64,000 nt of DNA from assembly GCA_024138025.1 (NCBI GenBank), contig JAMXBD010000367.1, positions 434,001 to 498,000 on the forward strand, read 5' to 3'. Source of the stretch: Combretum micranthum (Eukaryota > Streptophyta > Magnoliopsida > Myrtales > Combretaceae). Below, one piece after another: positions 12,828-22,592 of this stretch (positions are counted from its first letter, which is position 1; every line of letters starts with the position of its first letter). The notes below the pieces were generated by a model, which was given only the letters and a program-made list of their open reading frames with translations, was not told where the DNA came from and did no database searches. Position numbers and translations under genes: made by a program.

Positions 12828-13009
12828 GGGAAAAGGAAAAAATATTATTAAAATTAAAAAAATTACGAAAATGCCACTGGGACGAATTTAATCCCAGAAA
12901 TAGGCAACACGGCCTCGTCTCTTGAAGAGACGAGGTCGTTAGTGCCTGACCGTCTCTTCAAGAGACGAGGCCAATGAAAGAGGCGGCCTCGTCTCTTCAA
13001 GAGACGAGG
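12828..13009 (+). repeat. MULE terminal inverted repeat, left
   Basis: The reverse complement of 19345-19530 matches this segment without base substitutions that I can see. The only differences are two single-A length changes near the tip and a missing 2 bp at about 12950. It contains three of the five left-hand palindromes. Confidence 0.93.
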
Positions 13010-13083
13010 TTGCTCCGTGTGTGACTCGTCTCTTGAAGAGACGAGGTCATTAGTTAGTGACCTCGTCTCTTCAAGAGACGAGG
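12913..13083. repeat. Left subterminal palindrome array (five copies)
   Basis: Each unit is a 23-bp palindrome with arm CCTCGTCTCTT, a central G or C, and the mirrored arm. Copies lie at 12913-12935, about 12949-12970 (2 bp missing in one arm), 12987-13009, 13024-13046 (first base changed) and 13061-13083. The fourth and fifth lie inside the TIR limit, so the array extends beyond the inverted repeat. The arrays may be transposase-binding sites, by analogy with the subterminal repeats of other plant DNA transposons; that role is inference. Confidence 0.9.
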
Positions 13084-13299
13084 TCTGCGCGCATAAACAG
13101 CAGCCGCCGCCTCTTTCCCCATTTCCCCCAAATTTGAAAAAAGAAAACCCTAAATCCCAATTCTCTCAATCGGCATTGGTAGATTCTCCACGCTTTCTTA
13201 GGTTTTTTTTGTGATTGGGCAATCTCAGAGCCCCAAACGGTGTCATTGCAATTTGTGGGTTGGAGTAGCGATACGCGCATAAATCACCGAAATCCGCCG

Positions 13300-13966
13300 C
13301 GAAATTTGAGGTATGATTTCGTGATTTTCGTTTTTTTTGCTAATGAATGTTATTAACATTGTTCAATGGTGAGTATGTGCTGTTAGAATCATTTAATTGT
13401 GCAATATAGTAAGGAAAGGATTTAATCCGGTTGTTGTATGTTATATAGATAGATACATACGTATACAATATTAAATTATTGGGAAAAAATATAATATTGT
13501 GATTAGTTGTTGGATAATTTTTTTAGGAAGTGCAGTTGGGAAAATAATTTAAAATAACTTGTATGTCGGCAACAGGTATTGTTGAGCGATTCCAATACGG
13601 TAGAAAATTTCTAATTATTTGGATACATATATATATATTTGTACATTGAGGGGAAAAAAATTAATGTAGTTATGGTTGATGGAAATTATTTTAGGAAATG
13701 TAGTTGGGAAAGAAATAAAAAAATAACTTGTAATGTCGTGAAGGGGGTGTATTCGGTACTGTAGTGTTGGTTTATCATGGAAATGTGCGGTGAAAAAAGA
13801 TAATGTTTGTAGGAAATCAGAGTGTCTTAGGAAAAAAAAATAGAACTTTGGAAATGTTGCATTTGGAATTTGATTGAATATTATGAGGAATGAAACTCAT
13901 AAGTGTGATTTTGCGAATTTGATGCATTGAAGCTAATTTTGATGAGATGGCAGGATTGTTGAGGAA
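13300..13966 (+). promoter_or_regulatory. MULE leader between TIR and transposase start
   Basis: This AT-rich leader contains an imperfect tandem duplication of about 165 bp: 13450-13615 and 13620-13780. Both copies carry ttagga, then gt-gttggga, then ataacttgta and tgtcg in order. No convincing promoter motif or intron boundary could be fixed. The leader must hold the 5' UTR of the transposase transcript. Confidence 0.4.
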
Positions 13967-16755
13967 ATGGATAAGGCAAAGTTCATACTGTATGCTCATG
14001 GTAATATTGTACAAGAGGATGATGGTTTTTGTTATGATAAGCGGCCGGTTGCTATGGTCAGTATCAGTAGGAATTCAACATATGAGCAGATAGTGGAGAT
14101 TATTTGCAATAGATTAAAGGTAAATAGGTGTACACATCGGGTGGAGCTATATCATAGGGTAGCTATTGGAGATAGGACGCTACGTTATGATATATTCCAG
14201 TGACCGATGATGATGCGGCGCATGAGATGTTGGTGTACACAGAGGGATCAGTGGCTGTTTATGTGCAGATATTTGAAAATGAATTGTCACAGGTACCCGC
14301 AGGGGATAGGGGCATTGATAGAAATATTGGGAGCCAGGGGCTGGTAGACTCAAACTCAACCCCAGCTCAGACAATAGGCAGTGCACAACTGGAAATAGGT
14401 AACTTTGAATTTTGTGGCGGTACTTCGATAGGTGGTGATGATATGGAGGCTGTGCAAGACTCATCAGTAAGTGAATCCAGTGACGACTATGATGATGATG
14501 AAAACGATAATGTGGAAGTTTTTCCACAACAATATGCTTTGCCTGATGTGCAAAGAAGGGAAAATAGCTGGGACCGTTTCATTGCTCCTACTGATGTTGA
14601 TGCAATAGGGAGCTCAGTGGCAGTTCCGTTTTTCAATGCTGAAGTTGGTAGTACTTATGCAGCATACGATGATGAGCAGGAAATGAGTGCTGGGAATTGG
14701 AGCTTCAGTGATGAATTTAAGGTTGGGATGCGGTTTGAAACCAAAGATCATCTCATCCGGGCTGTTAAAATGTGGCACGTAAAGAACCACTATAACTTCA
14801 AGGTGGTGGATTCGGATCCAAGGTCATGGGCTGTGAAATGTACCGATATCCACAACAGAGGTTGTAAGTGGAGACTGAGAGGCAGTTATAAGAAACACGG
14901 TGGCTGGTTTCATATCACTAAATTTGATGGGCCTCATACCTGCTTGGATGAAATGACTGGACAGGATCACTCTCAGTTGGACTCCACCAGCTTGTCTAGG
15001 GCCATAATATTGGAGATCCGCAATTCTCCAGATGTGAGGGCGAAGGATCTCCAAACGAATATATTAAAGGAGTTCGGATATAACGTTCACATAAAGAGAA
15101 TTCGTGAGGCAAAGAGAAAGGCAATTGAGCAGGTGTACGGTAGTTGGGAGTCGTCTTACGTAGAGCTCCCGCATCTACTAAATGCAAATACTGAGGCAAA
15201 TCCAGGAACGAAGGTCGATTGGCAAACTCAAGATTCAAATGCAGCCGGCCACGTGTTCTTGGATAAGCTTTTTTGGGCATTCGGTCCTTGTATCGAGGCG
15301 TTCCAGTATTGCAGGTATGTATTGTAATAATGCTTTAGTTTTGTTACACCTGATTGATATTCACTGAATATGTTATATACTTTTAATCATTGCAGACCTG
15401 TGATCACAGTTGATGGTACCTTCCTGTATGGCAAGTACAAGCACAAATTGCTTATTGCAGTGGCAGTAGATGGTGCAAATCATATAGTCCCATTGGCCTA
15501 CGGGCTAGTGGATGAGGAGAAGGCGGAAACCTGGGGTTGGTTCCTTGCAAAAGTGTTGGAACACGTCATCAAAGACCGATCCAACATTTGCTTGATATCG
15601 GACCGCCATGCGGGTATCAAGAGTGCGGTGGAAGGTGACAATGCGGTGTGGCCTACAGGGTGGCCTTGGCGCTGGTGTATCCGGCATGTTGCAAGCAATT
15701 TCAATTCGAAGGCCAAAAGTAAGGAATGTAAGGAAATAATAAAAAGAGCGGCCTATCAAGCGCAGAGTCGAAAATTTCATGGATACTTCAATGCAGCACT
15801 TCAAAGCAATCCTTGGACGGGACGATATTTTCGTGAGCTACCTCCATGCATGTGGACCTTATCTTACGATGAAGGTGTCAGATATGGCCTAGGTACAACA
15901 AACATGGCTGAGAGTTACAATTCGGTTATAAAAGATGCCCGGTGCTTACCAGTATCGGCATTGGTAAAAAAAACCTTCTACAATTGTAACTCTATATTTA
16001 ATAAGCACAGGCGTGAAGCCAGCGATGCCATGAGTATAGGTAAGTTGCTCACAGACTATGCTGCACATAAGTTTGAGCGATGGAATAGCATTTCCAGCTC
16101 GCATAGAGTGACATGTTTCGACTATCAAGAACGCATATATGAGGTCATAACTGCACCACGTCCTACAATGTATGGTCAGAAGGGGGATCATATTCAAAAG
16201 GTAGAGTTAAGAGCATGTAGATGTACGTGTAACAAGTGGCAGACATACAGAATTCCATGCTCACATGCAATGGCGGTAATGGGTACAATGCACATGGATT
16301 GTCTTGCCTACGTCGGACAGTGGTACAGGTGGGACCACCAGCTAAAAGTGTATGGTCGCTCCTTCATTCCTGCAGCTGATAAGGCAAATTGGATTCGTTT
16401 GGACTTACCGAAGTGGCACCCTATACCGGGACTTATTAGGAAAAGGGGACGGCCTCGGGAGAAACGATTCCAGAATGAGATGGATATTCGAGAGGGCCCT
16501 CGTGGTTACGCATGCGATTGTTGTGGGCAGCAAGGCCACAACAGAAGGAGTTGTCCAAACGGGGGATCGATGGGTAGTGTACCAACGGGGCGGTCGAGTC
16601 GTAGTGGTAATTCTTTATTTCCATATGTTCTATACACTGTATTATTGAGTCATGACTGACGTTATGTTTGTTGTGCTTGTTATAATCCATATTTGTTGTC
16701 AATAACAATATCTCCTCATCGTTTCTTCGCAGATGGATCCCGGACCGCTCGATAG
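13967..16755 (+). CDS. MuDR-type MULE transposase (one frame break)
   Basis: This encodes a DDE transposase that cuts and joins the element ends in the nucleus. Exon 1 is 13967-15314 and exon 2 starts at 15396 (acceptor tgcag); the join restores the codon before PVITVDGTF. Domains in order, numbered from 13967: an N-terminal PB1/ubiquitin-like segment (about 1-100); the MuDR DNA-binding region with VGMRF and a C/H zinc pattern (about 250-325); catalytic D in VDGTF (about 454), D in SDRHAG (about 518) and E in NMAES (about 620); a SWIM zinc finger CRCTC...PCSH (about 723-740); and a CCHC knuckle CDCCGQQGHNRRSC (about 822-836). The frame stops at 14201 and the family-like sequence continues in the next frame, a one-base shift near 14198. 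An in-frame ATG at 14227 could give a form lacking the N-terminal segment. A donor at 16607 and acceptor ending 16732 would move the stop from 16657 to 16753-16755. Confidence 0.88.
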
Positions 16756-18915
16756 TTCATTACTGACGCAGCAGCCTGTACATAGGTCCACTCTAGCGTG
16801 GGATGGGCAGGTCAGTTCATTTATCTATTTTATTGATTCCAGTTTTGTTTGATGCGGTGTTTATGATTTTTGATAAATATGTTCACTTTGTTGTAGGAGC
16901 ATGAGGTACTACATTGTAGGCGCAGAGAGGCCAGGCTCAGGCGACCTGCTGGTATACCTACAGACGTGGACGAGCGCATGGTGCCATTCCTGTCGCAGGC
17001 AGGGTTCATAGGGGCGGCTCAGATGCCCTTCATTCAGCTGGATTGGCATCTGATTACTGCATTGGTCGAGCGATGGCGCCCAGAGACGCACACGTTCCAC
17101 ATGACCACGGGAGAGTGGACTGTGACACTACAGGACGTTGCTATCCTGACGGGCCTCCCTGTGGATGGATTGGCCGTTACTGGCACGGCTCGCACAGTCC
17201 CCGGCGTCGACATGGATGGAGGTCGGCTGAAGATGTCGTGGTTAGATAGCCACTTCACCGACCTACCTGAGTTTGCTGATGACGTGATGATCCGACGTCA
17301 TGCTAGGGCATACATTCTGTTGCTTTGGGGGATTTATTGTCGCAGACAAATCCTCCAACTACGTTCATCTTATGTACCTCCAGCTGCTCCGAGATTTCGA
17401 GCGAGCAGGGCAGCACGCATGGGGAGCTGCCTGTTTGGCTTGGCTGTACAGGCAGCTATGCCTGGCGTCCGACGTGGACACGGGGGACATGGCAGGACCA
17501 CTAGTTGTCCTGCAGATATGGGCATGGGAGCACTTCCCCCACATTGCCCCGGTACGGCGACTGCTCACCTCTGTTACCGCAGGCCGCCCACTCATCAGTC
17601 ATTGGGGTGCGACTTTCGACGTCACCCGTGTGTCCACCCACCTATTGATTGAGTACCGCGCCTCCTTTGATCGACAGATGCCACATCAGGTATGCGATAG
17701 ATCAATTTTGATTTTCATTGCCTTCTACTCTTAAATTGCTATTGTACGGTCATTTTCTTATGCAGTACATCACTTTTGCTACTTCATCAGGTTGTGGGAC
17801 CCATACAGCTCCATCCTGCCCGCCCTGCCACCGTACTGCCTGGTAGGCAATGACGTATGGCGTGCCCGGGCCATTGGTATGCTTCTACCTTGTCGAGCAC
17901 TACTATCCGGACAGAGTGCTCAGACAGTTTGGTGGTTTCCAGGAGATACCAGCCCCCCCTGCTGATATGAGACCCCTCCATGAGATTGACATGAGGGGAC
18001 GTTCCGAGTGGAACTGGCATCCGAGCACGCTAGATGGATTGCTGAGTGGGATGCTCGGCGTGATTGCATTGTACAGATGCCAGATTTGCCGGCTGGGACA
18101 TCTGACGATTACTTCCAGTGGTATTATGCCATCACCCGACGCTGGATCGGTCGCACGGGAGCTATCATGCGATACATGGTACGGTCGCTGTCTCTGTAAG
18201 CTTTATATATACTTGTACTGACTTATAAGCTATTCACTGATATAAATATTTGCTATTACTCGCAGGCTGATTTCATTTCTAGCGTCCCTGACATGCCCCC
18301 AGAGCTCACTGCATCCACTGCACGAGATGTCTGTCGTGTAGTGGATGAGTTTATGGGGCTGAACTTCAATGATCCAGTGCCACCAGCTCCACCAGCAGCA
18401 GCAGGACAGGGTGACCCACAGCCTCATACCTTACAGAGACGACATCCATCTAGAGAGAGGCGTGGGCGGGGACGGGGACGGGGTCGGGGCCGAGCTCGGG
18501 CTCCAGGTATACAGATCAGAGATGAGCCTGAGCCGTCCGACCTACCTCCATTCGATGACTCTGGTCCTTCCCAGGTCTTCATGACGGGGCTGGCCCATCT
18601 TCCACTTCTTACGATATGGGGGACACCCCCATGCCAGACCCGTCATCCAGTGACTTCCACACTCCCCTGGCTCCACAGAAGAGGCGACCATCGCCATCTC
18701 ATGATATGGGGGAGGGCCTTACACAGGTCGAGCCAGACCCTGTCCCATTCCACCAGTACAGTGCTGCTACGGGAGAGGAGCCCGCTCCAGTTACAGAGAC
18801 TCGCCCATATTCCCCGCATCCTCATCATCAGCGTACCCCATTCCCGAGGACATACGTGAGGCGGGGTAGAGGCCGAGGAAGAGGGAGCAGGGCCACACAT
18901 CAGCAGGAGGAATAG
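16733..18915 (+). pseudogene. Plant mobile domain (PMD, MAIN-like) gene with frame breaks
   Basis: PMD proteins are a plant family found both as host genes (MAIN and MAIL1) and inside transposons. The ATG at 16733 follows a splice acceptor directly and gives MDPGPLDSSLLTQQ, a typical PMD start. Inferred exons are 16733-16810, 16897-17689, 17766-18178 and 18266-18915, all with GT/AG ends. Recognisable blocks are FIQLDWHLITALVERWRPET, VTLQDVAILTGLPVDG, then FIVADKSSNYVHLMYL, YFIRLWDPY and RRWIGRTGAIMRYM, followed by a proline- and RG-rich tail. These blocks lie in different frames: the frame changes near 17325, 17777, 17870, 18017 and 18587, mostly as if one base were missing. As it stands the full product cannot be made. 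The partner function is unknown; it may assist transposition or counter silencing, which is inference. Confidence 0.85.
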
Positions 18916-19274
18916 TGGACGACAGATAGATTTTTCTTTTTATTTTCATTTTGTATGTAGCTTTTTCTATAGATCGTACTCATTTTCTCCTATTCATTCT
19001 ATTATAACAATCACTGTACATTTCATTCTATTTCATTTCCTACTATGTATTATGACTCTACGAATACTCATATTTTCATTGCACTGTCTATGATTGGGAT
19101 TGGGAATGTGAGTTTCGATTGGGCTTCGAAACACTGTAGTTTGTTAGTTTTTTTGGCCATGTTGGAGGACGGTTAATGGCTTTTATCGTGTTTATATTTG
19201 TATTTGATAGGTTTTTTATGTAAAATTTTTTCTTTTTCATGAAAGAAAATAGGATGGTGGGGATTTTGGCCTGG
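18916..19274 (+). other. MULE 3' region after the PMD stop
   Basis: This stretch of about 360 bp runs from the PMD stop codon to the first right-hand palindrome. It is T-rich and presumably holds the 3' UTR and polyadenylation signals, but no clear AATAAA lies in a convincing place. No further gene was seen. Confidence 0.4.
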
Positions 19275-19443
19275 CCTCTTCTCTTGAAGAGACGAGGCCT
19301 GGCTTTGGCCTAACCTCGTCTCTTGAAGAGACGAGGTTACACAGCCTCGTCTCTTGAAGAGACGAGGCCGCCTCTTTCATTGGCCTCGTCTCTTGAAGAG
19401 ACGAGGTCAGGCACTAACGACCTCGTCTCTTCAAGAGACGAGG
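19275..19443. repeat. Right subterminal palindrome array (five copies)
   Basis: Copies of the 23-bp palindrome lie at 19275-19297 (one base changed), 19314-19336, 19345-19367, 19384-19406 and 19421-19443. The last three fall within the TIR and mirror the left-end copies; the first two are spaced differently from the inner left-end copies. This gives five copies at each end. Confidence 0.9.
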
Positions 19444-19530
19444 CCGTGTTGCCTATTTCTGGGATTAAATTCGTCCCAGTGGCATTTTCGTAATTTTTTT
19501 TAATTTTAATAATATTTTTTTCCTTTTCCC
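19345..19530 (-). repeat. MULE terminal inverted repeat, right
   Basis: Reverse complement of 12828-13009, 186 bp against 182 bp, with only gap differences seen. It ends TTTTCCC immediately before the right target duplication. Confidence 0.93.
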
Positions 19531-19539
19531 CAATATTCA
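19531..19539. repeat. MULE target-site duplication, right copy
   Basis: Exact copy of caatattca at 12819-12827. Confidence 0.93.
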
Positions 19540-20689
19540 TGATATTATCCCAAAGGAAAAGGTTTCTTAATGAGGGAGAAACTGTAGAAGGTAGAGAAAG
19601 AAGAAACGAAATATACTTTATAATTTTAATTGGACTTGTGGATTAAATTACAAAAATGCCTATTGATATTGAAATGTAATCACAAAAGAAATGGAACCAA
19701 TAAATAGAAATATAACAAATATATATAGGTTTAGGGTATTTTAGCATAACTAATGTTGTCAGACGCGAATTGTCCTGATTGATTCGATCGGGTTTAACAG
19801 GAACCGAACTTGACGGTAGACTATTCCATTCATTTAGCCTGGATTGGCATTGACCTAGTCGGTTAGATTGCCACCAAAAAAAAAAAAATACTAAAATTTT
19901 AAATGTATATTCATACTATATTATAAATTTGTAATATATAACCATTATATTATTTTTTTTTTCTTCTTTTTAATGTATATGTCTTGTATGGATTTAATAT
20001 CTAGTTGATGGATTTGATCCAAATGAGGATTTAATTTAAGTGATGTCATATACATTTTTTTATAATTAAAACTTGTCTCATATTTTTACCTTTTACTGAC
20101 CCCGGTTTGACCCCCATTAAACCCGTTTCTACCCCTCGATTCTTAACCCCTTAGCATGTTTGGGCTAAGCATCTTGTCTAATTCTGAAAATACTAAGCAT
20201 AACTGCTATATGGTTTATGAGAAGAAATCACCAAAGGGTTTATGCTCGACCATTGGAGAATTGAACAATGCAAGGGTTTTCATGCCTTGACGGAATCCAT
20301 CGAAGGGTCTCATGAATTGTTTTAGGCCATTGTGTCTTTAAGTGTATGCTAAAAGTGCCCAAGCTTACCCTATGCTTCATTGTTAACCAAAGTCAATGGG
20401 GGATTTATACCTTATACATGATATACACTATTTCCCTTTATATCATATGAGATGTTGATTTATATGTTGCTATGGTAAATGGAGATTCCAAAACTACCAC
20501 TTATTAGTTAAGACCATGAATAAATGCCAATCATATATACATTTTTTTTTCCAGTGAACTCAAACGATATATTAATTAAGCAAACTAGTTAAATCAGTAA
20601 TAACAAAAGCTGCGGGGGTGGGGAGGTGTTATTGCTACTAATGTAGTTTCCCACTAACTCCCCATTATACAAAACAAGCAAATTCGATA
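19540..20689. other. Intergenic; weak foldback-like segment
   Basis: No gene is seen. A segment at about 19755-20155 has GC-richer ends containing cgatcgggttt at the left and gaccccggtttgacc at the right, which look like loosely inverted ends of an old short element. The rest is AT-rich with homopolymer runs. Confidence 0.35.
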
Positions 20690-21345
20690 ACATAAATAGA
20701 AATCTATCCTTCCGAAAAAAGTTTAAGATCCATAGGCACGTAAGATAACAAACTAGTAGGAGGATTATTTATAAACATCATGTCATGTTGGACTGTTCAA
20801 ATTGTAAAGGCAAGGACATAGGCAACTCTATTCATTTCCCTATTGCGCCAAAGGACCTTCAAGGACGAGTTACCCCCAATTAAGTCCCCGCAATGGATGA
20901 CAAAAGAGAGCAAACAAGGGTAACAAATATCAGCCTTACATGTCAATTACTTCCACATAATCTGAAATAATAGTACAGTTGGAGAGATTATGATCAATTG
21001 CATATTTCACAACCTAAAAGAGACACCATATTTTGATTTCAAGAGAGGAATATGCATGCAATTTTGTGATGAAACCTCCCATATAGTATCCATTAGGTCT
21101 GATTACAGTAGCACCCAACGCCCCAACAACAATAGATGCAAATGTCATGAACAGAATGTTCATTTGCTGTTATGGAAAACCATGGCTGATATGGGGATGT
21201 GCTATGATGCAAATGATGAGTCTAGTACTCTTTTACGGTAGATACCCATGAAAGATTAGATTGAGAGCTTTCGAAAACACATCTATTTTGTTCCTTCCAT
21301 AATCCCCAAATGAGGAATAAGAAATGACACTGCTAGGGAGTAGTG
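20690..21345 (-). pseudogene. LINE-type RNase H (RVT_3) pseudogene
   Basis: Reading the minus strand from 21345, a frame gives IWGLWKEQNRCVFESS, the W-x-x-W-x-x-R/Q-N tail typical of the zinc-binding segment at the end of plant LINE reverse transcriptase. About 170 bases on, another frame gives VGALGATVIRPNGYYMGGF, then a YSSLEIKIW block, AIDHNLSNCTIISD and later REMNRVAYVLA. These correspond to the G-x-I-R-x-x-x-G, E, S-D and N-R-x-A-D signatures of RVT_3 ribonuclease H. Several stop codons and frame changes interrupt it, and the expected acidic residue in the E-A-E block has partly decayed (EIKIW). It is either the 3' end of an L1-type LINE or a copy of a host RNase H-like gene; the zinc-tail segment favours the LINE. 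Confidence 0.72.
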
Positions 21346-22592
21346 CTACACCATTTCAGGTGGCATTATGATTTTTAATAAAAGAAATAACTAACCATCA
21401 CTTCTAAATTCAATTTACTGAGCGTACAAAATTAAATATGTGGTAATTTGATTTTTAAGTAATTTTCTCCAACACCTCAACATCCTTATAAAAATTCAAG
21501 TAAAAAAGTTAGGGATTTTATGGCAGTTCAATTTGGCTTCCAACTTTAAATAAAATGATTATATCATTATTCTATAATAAATTAACTTTCATTTCTAAAT
21601 AAAAGTTAAAATAATTCTACTCTCTACTGAAAAGCTTCTAATCAATAATTTTTTATTATATTATCTATCCAAACACAAATCGAAGGCCATAATTTAGCAA
21701 TAATTATTAACCCTGAAAAGCTTTGAGTAATAAAGCATTTTAAACCTACTACTGCGGCATTAAATATCATCATCTAATAATACCATGATTAAAATATTGT
21801 ACATAACGTCATCAATATTCAATTCAATCAGTAAATTTATTTCCAAAATAATTCAGATTCAACAGCTTATGCCTAACTCTTATCTCTACAAAATACATAT
21901 TAACTTGAGAGTGATGAATTACATAGAGGACTATTTTATTGATGAGCCTTAAACCTAATTTAATTGTGTGGATTGACTTTTTAATCTATTAGTAAGTCCA
22001 AGACGTAGGCCCAATCTTTAGGACCTGCTAGGAAGATCGATAGGCTCAGAATAAGGATTTCTAGACCATATTAAAAGAAAATTTTCAAAAAATTATTTGC
22101 AGTCTATCCAAGCTCCATCGAAGATCAAAACAACTAACTAATGAAGTACGAGAAAAGAACACTGAAGAATCAAAACATCTAATCAAACAAGAACGAATAA
22201 AAAATGAGTAAGGATGCTTGATTCCATTCCCTGTTACATGTGCTCTTAAGAAACAAAGTTTGCCTATTCCTTCACATACATGTTTCTCTAATGACATCCC
22301 TTTATGTGTCATCAGTTTAATACTTCTCTAGGTTGATTGCCACACAATTCACAAGTGATTGGCCATCTATAATAACTTTACTCTACAAATCTATATTTAC
22401 CCATTATCTTTTTGTGCCTAGTAACCATATCATTTGGGTCTGTTTGAATTATCTAATTTTCATCCATATCTTGTTGTGCATCTGTTTTTCATCTGCATCT
22501 TATTTGTATCATATTTATATTTTATCCATTTGATCTTTTTATGAGTAAAAATATATATTTTTCATTTGTATTTTTAATTTTTATAAACATCT
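21346..22592. other. AT-rich intergenic sequence
   Basis: No gene or bounded element is visible. Short open frames at 22085-22312 and 22333-22533 show no family resemblance and read like chance frames. Confidence 0.45.
22588..22592. repeat. Target-site duplication of SIRE-like solo LTR
   Basis: catct here is repeated at 24470-24474. Confidence 0.85.

Larger units (their letters stand above)
12828..19530 (+). mobile_element. Mutator-like element (MULE) carrying transposase and PMD genes
   Basis: The 6703-bp element begins GGGAAAAGGA and ends TCCTTTTCCC, and is flanked by the 9-bp direct repeat caatattca. Its terminal inverted repeats (12828-13009 and 19345-19530) match along their whole length except for a 2-bp gap inside one palindrome and two A-run length changes. 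Inside are a MuDR-type transposase gene and a plant-mobile-domain gene, both on the plus strand. Each end carries five copies of a 23-bp palindrome. The near-identity of the TIRs and the perfect target duplication point to a recent insertion, although both genes show frame breaks. Confidence 0.95.

Noticed and set aside
13017..13214. Open frame across the left palindrome array giving SLEETRSLVSDLVSSRDEV-type peptide
   Set aside because: The peptide is simply the translated palindromes; a similar frame appears on the other strand at the right end (19337-19540). Nothing else supports a gene.
14180..15804. Several minus-strand frames of 70-115 codons across the transposase gene
   Set aside because: Shadows of the MuDR transposase exons.
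12913..19443. The short spaced palindromes as a CRISPR array
   Set aside because: The sequence is plant nuclear DNA, spacers are part of the TIR and are mirrored at both ends, and no cas genes exist here.
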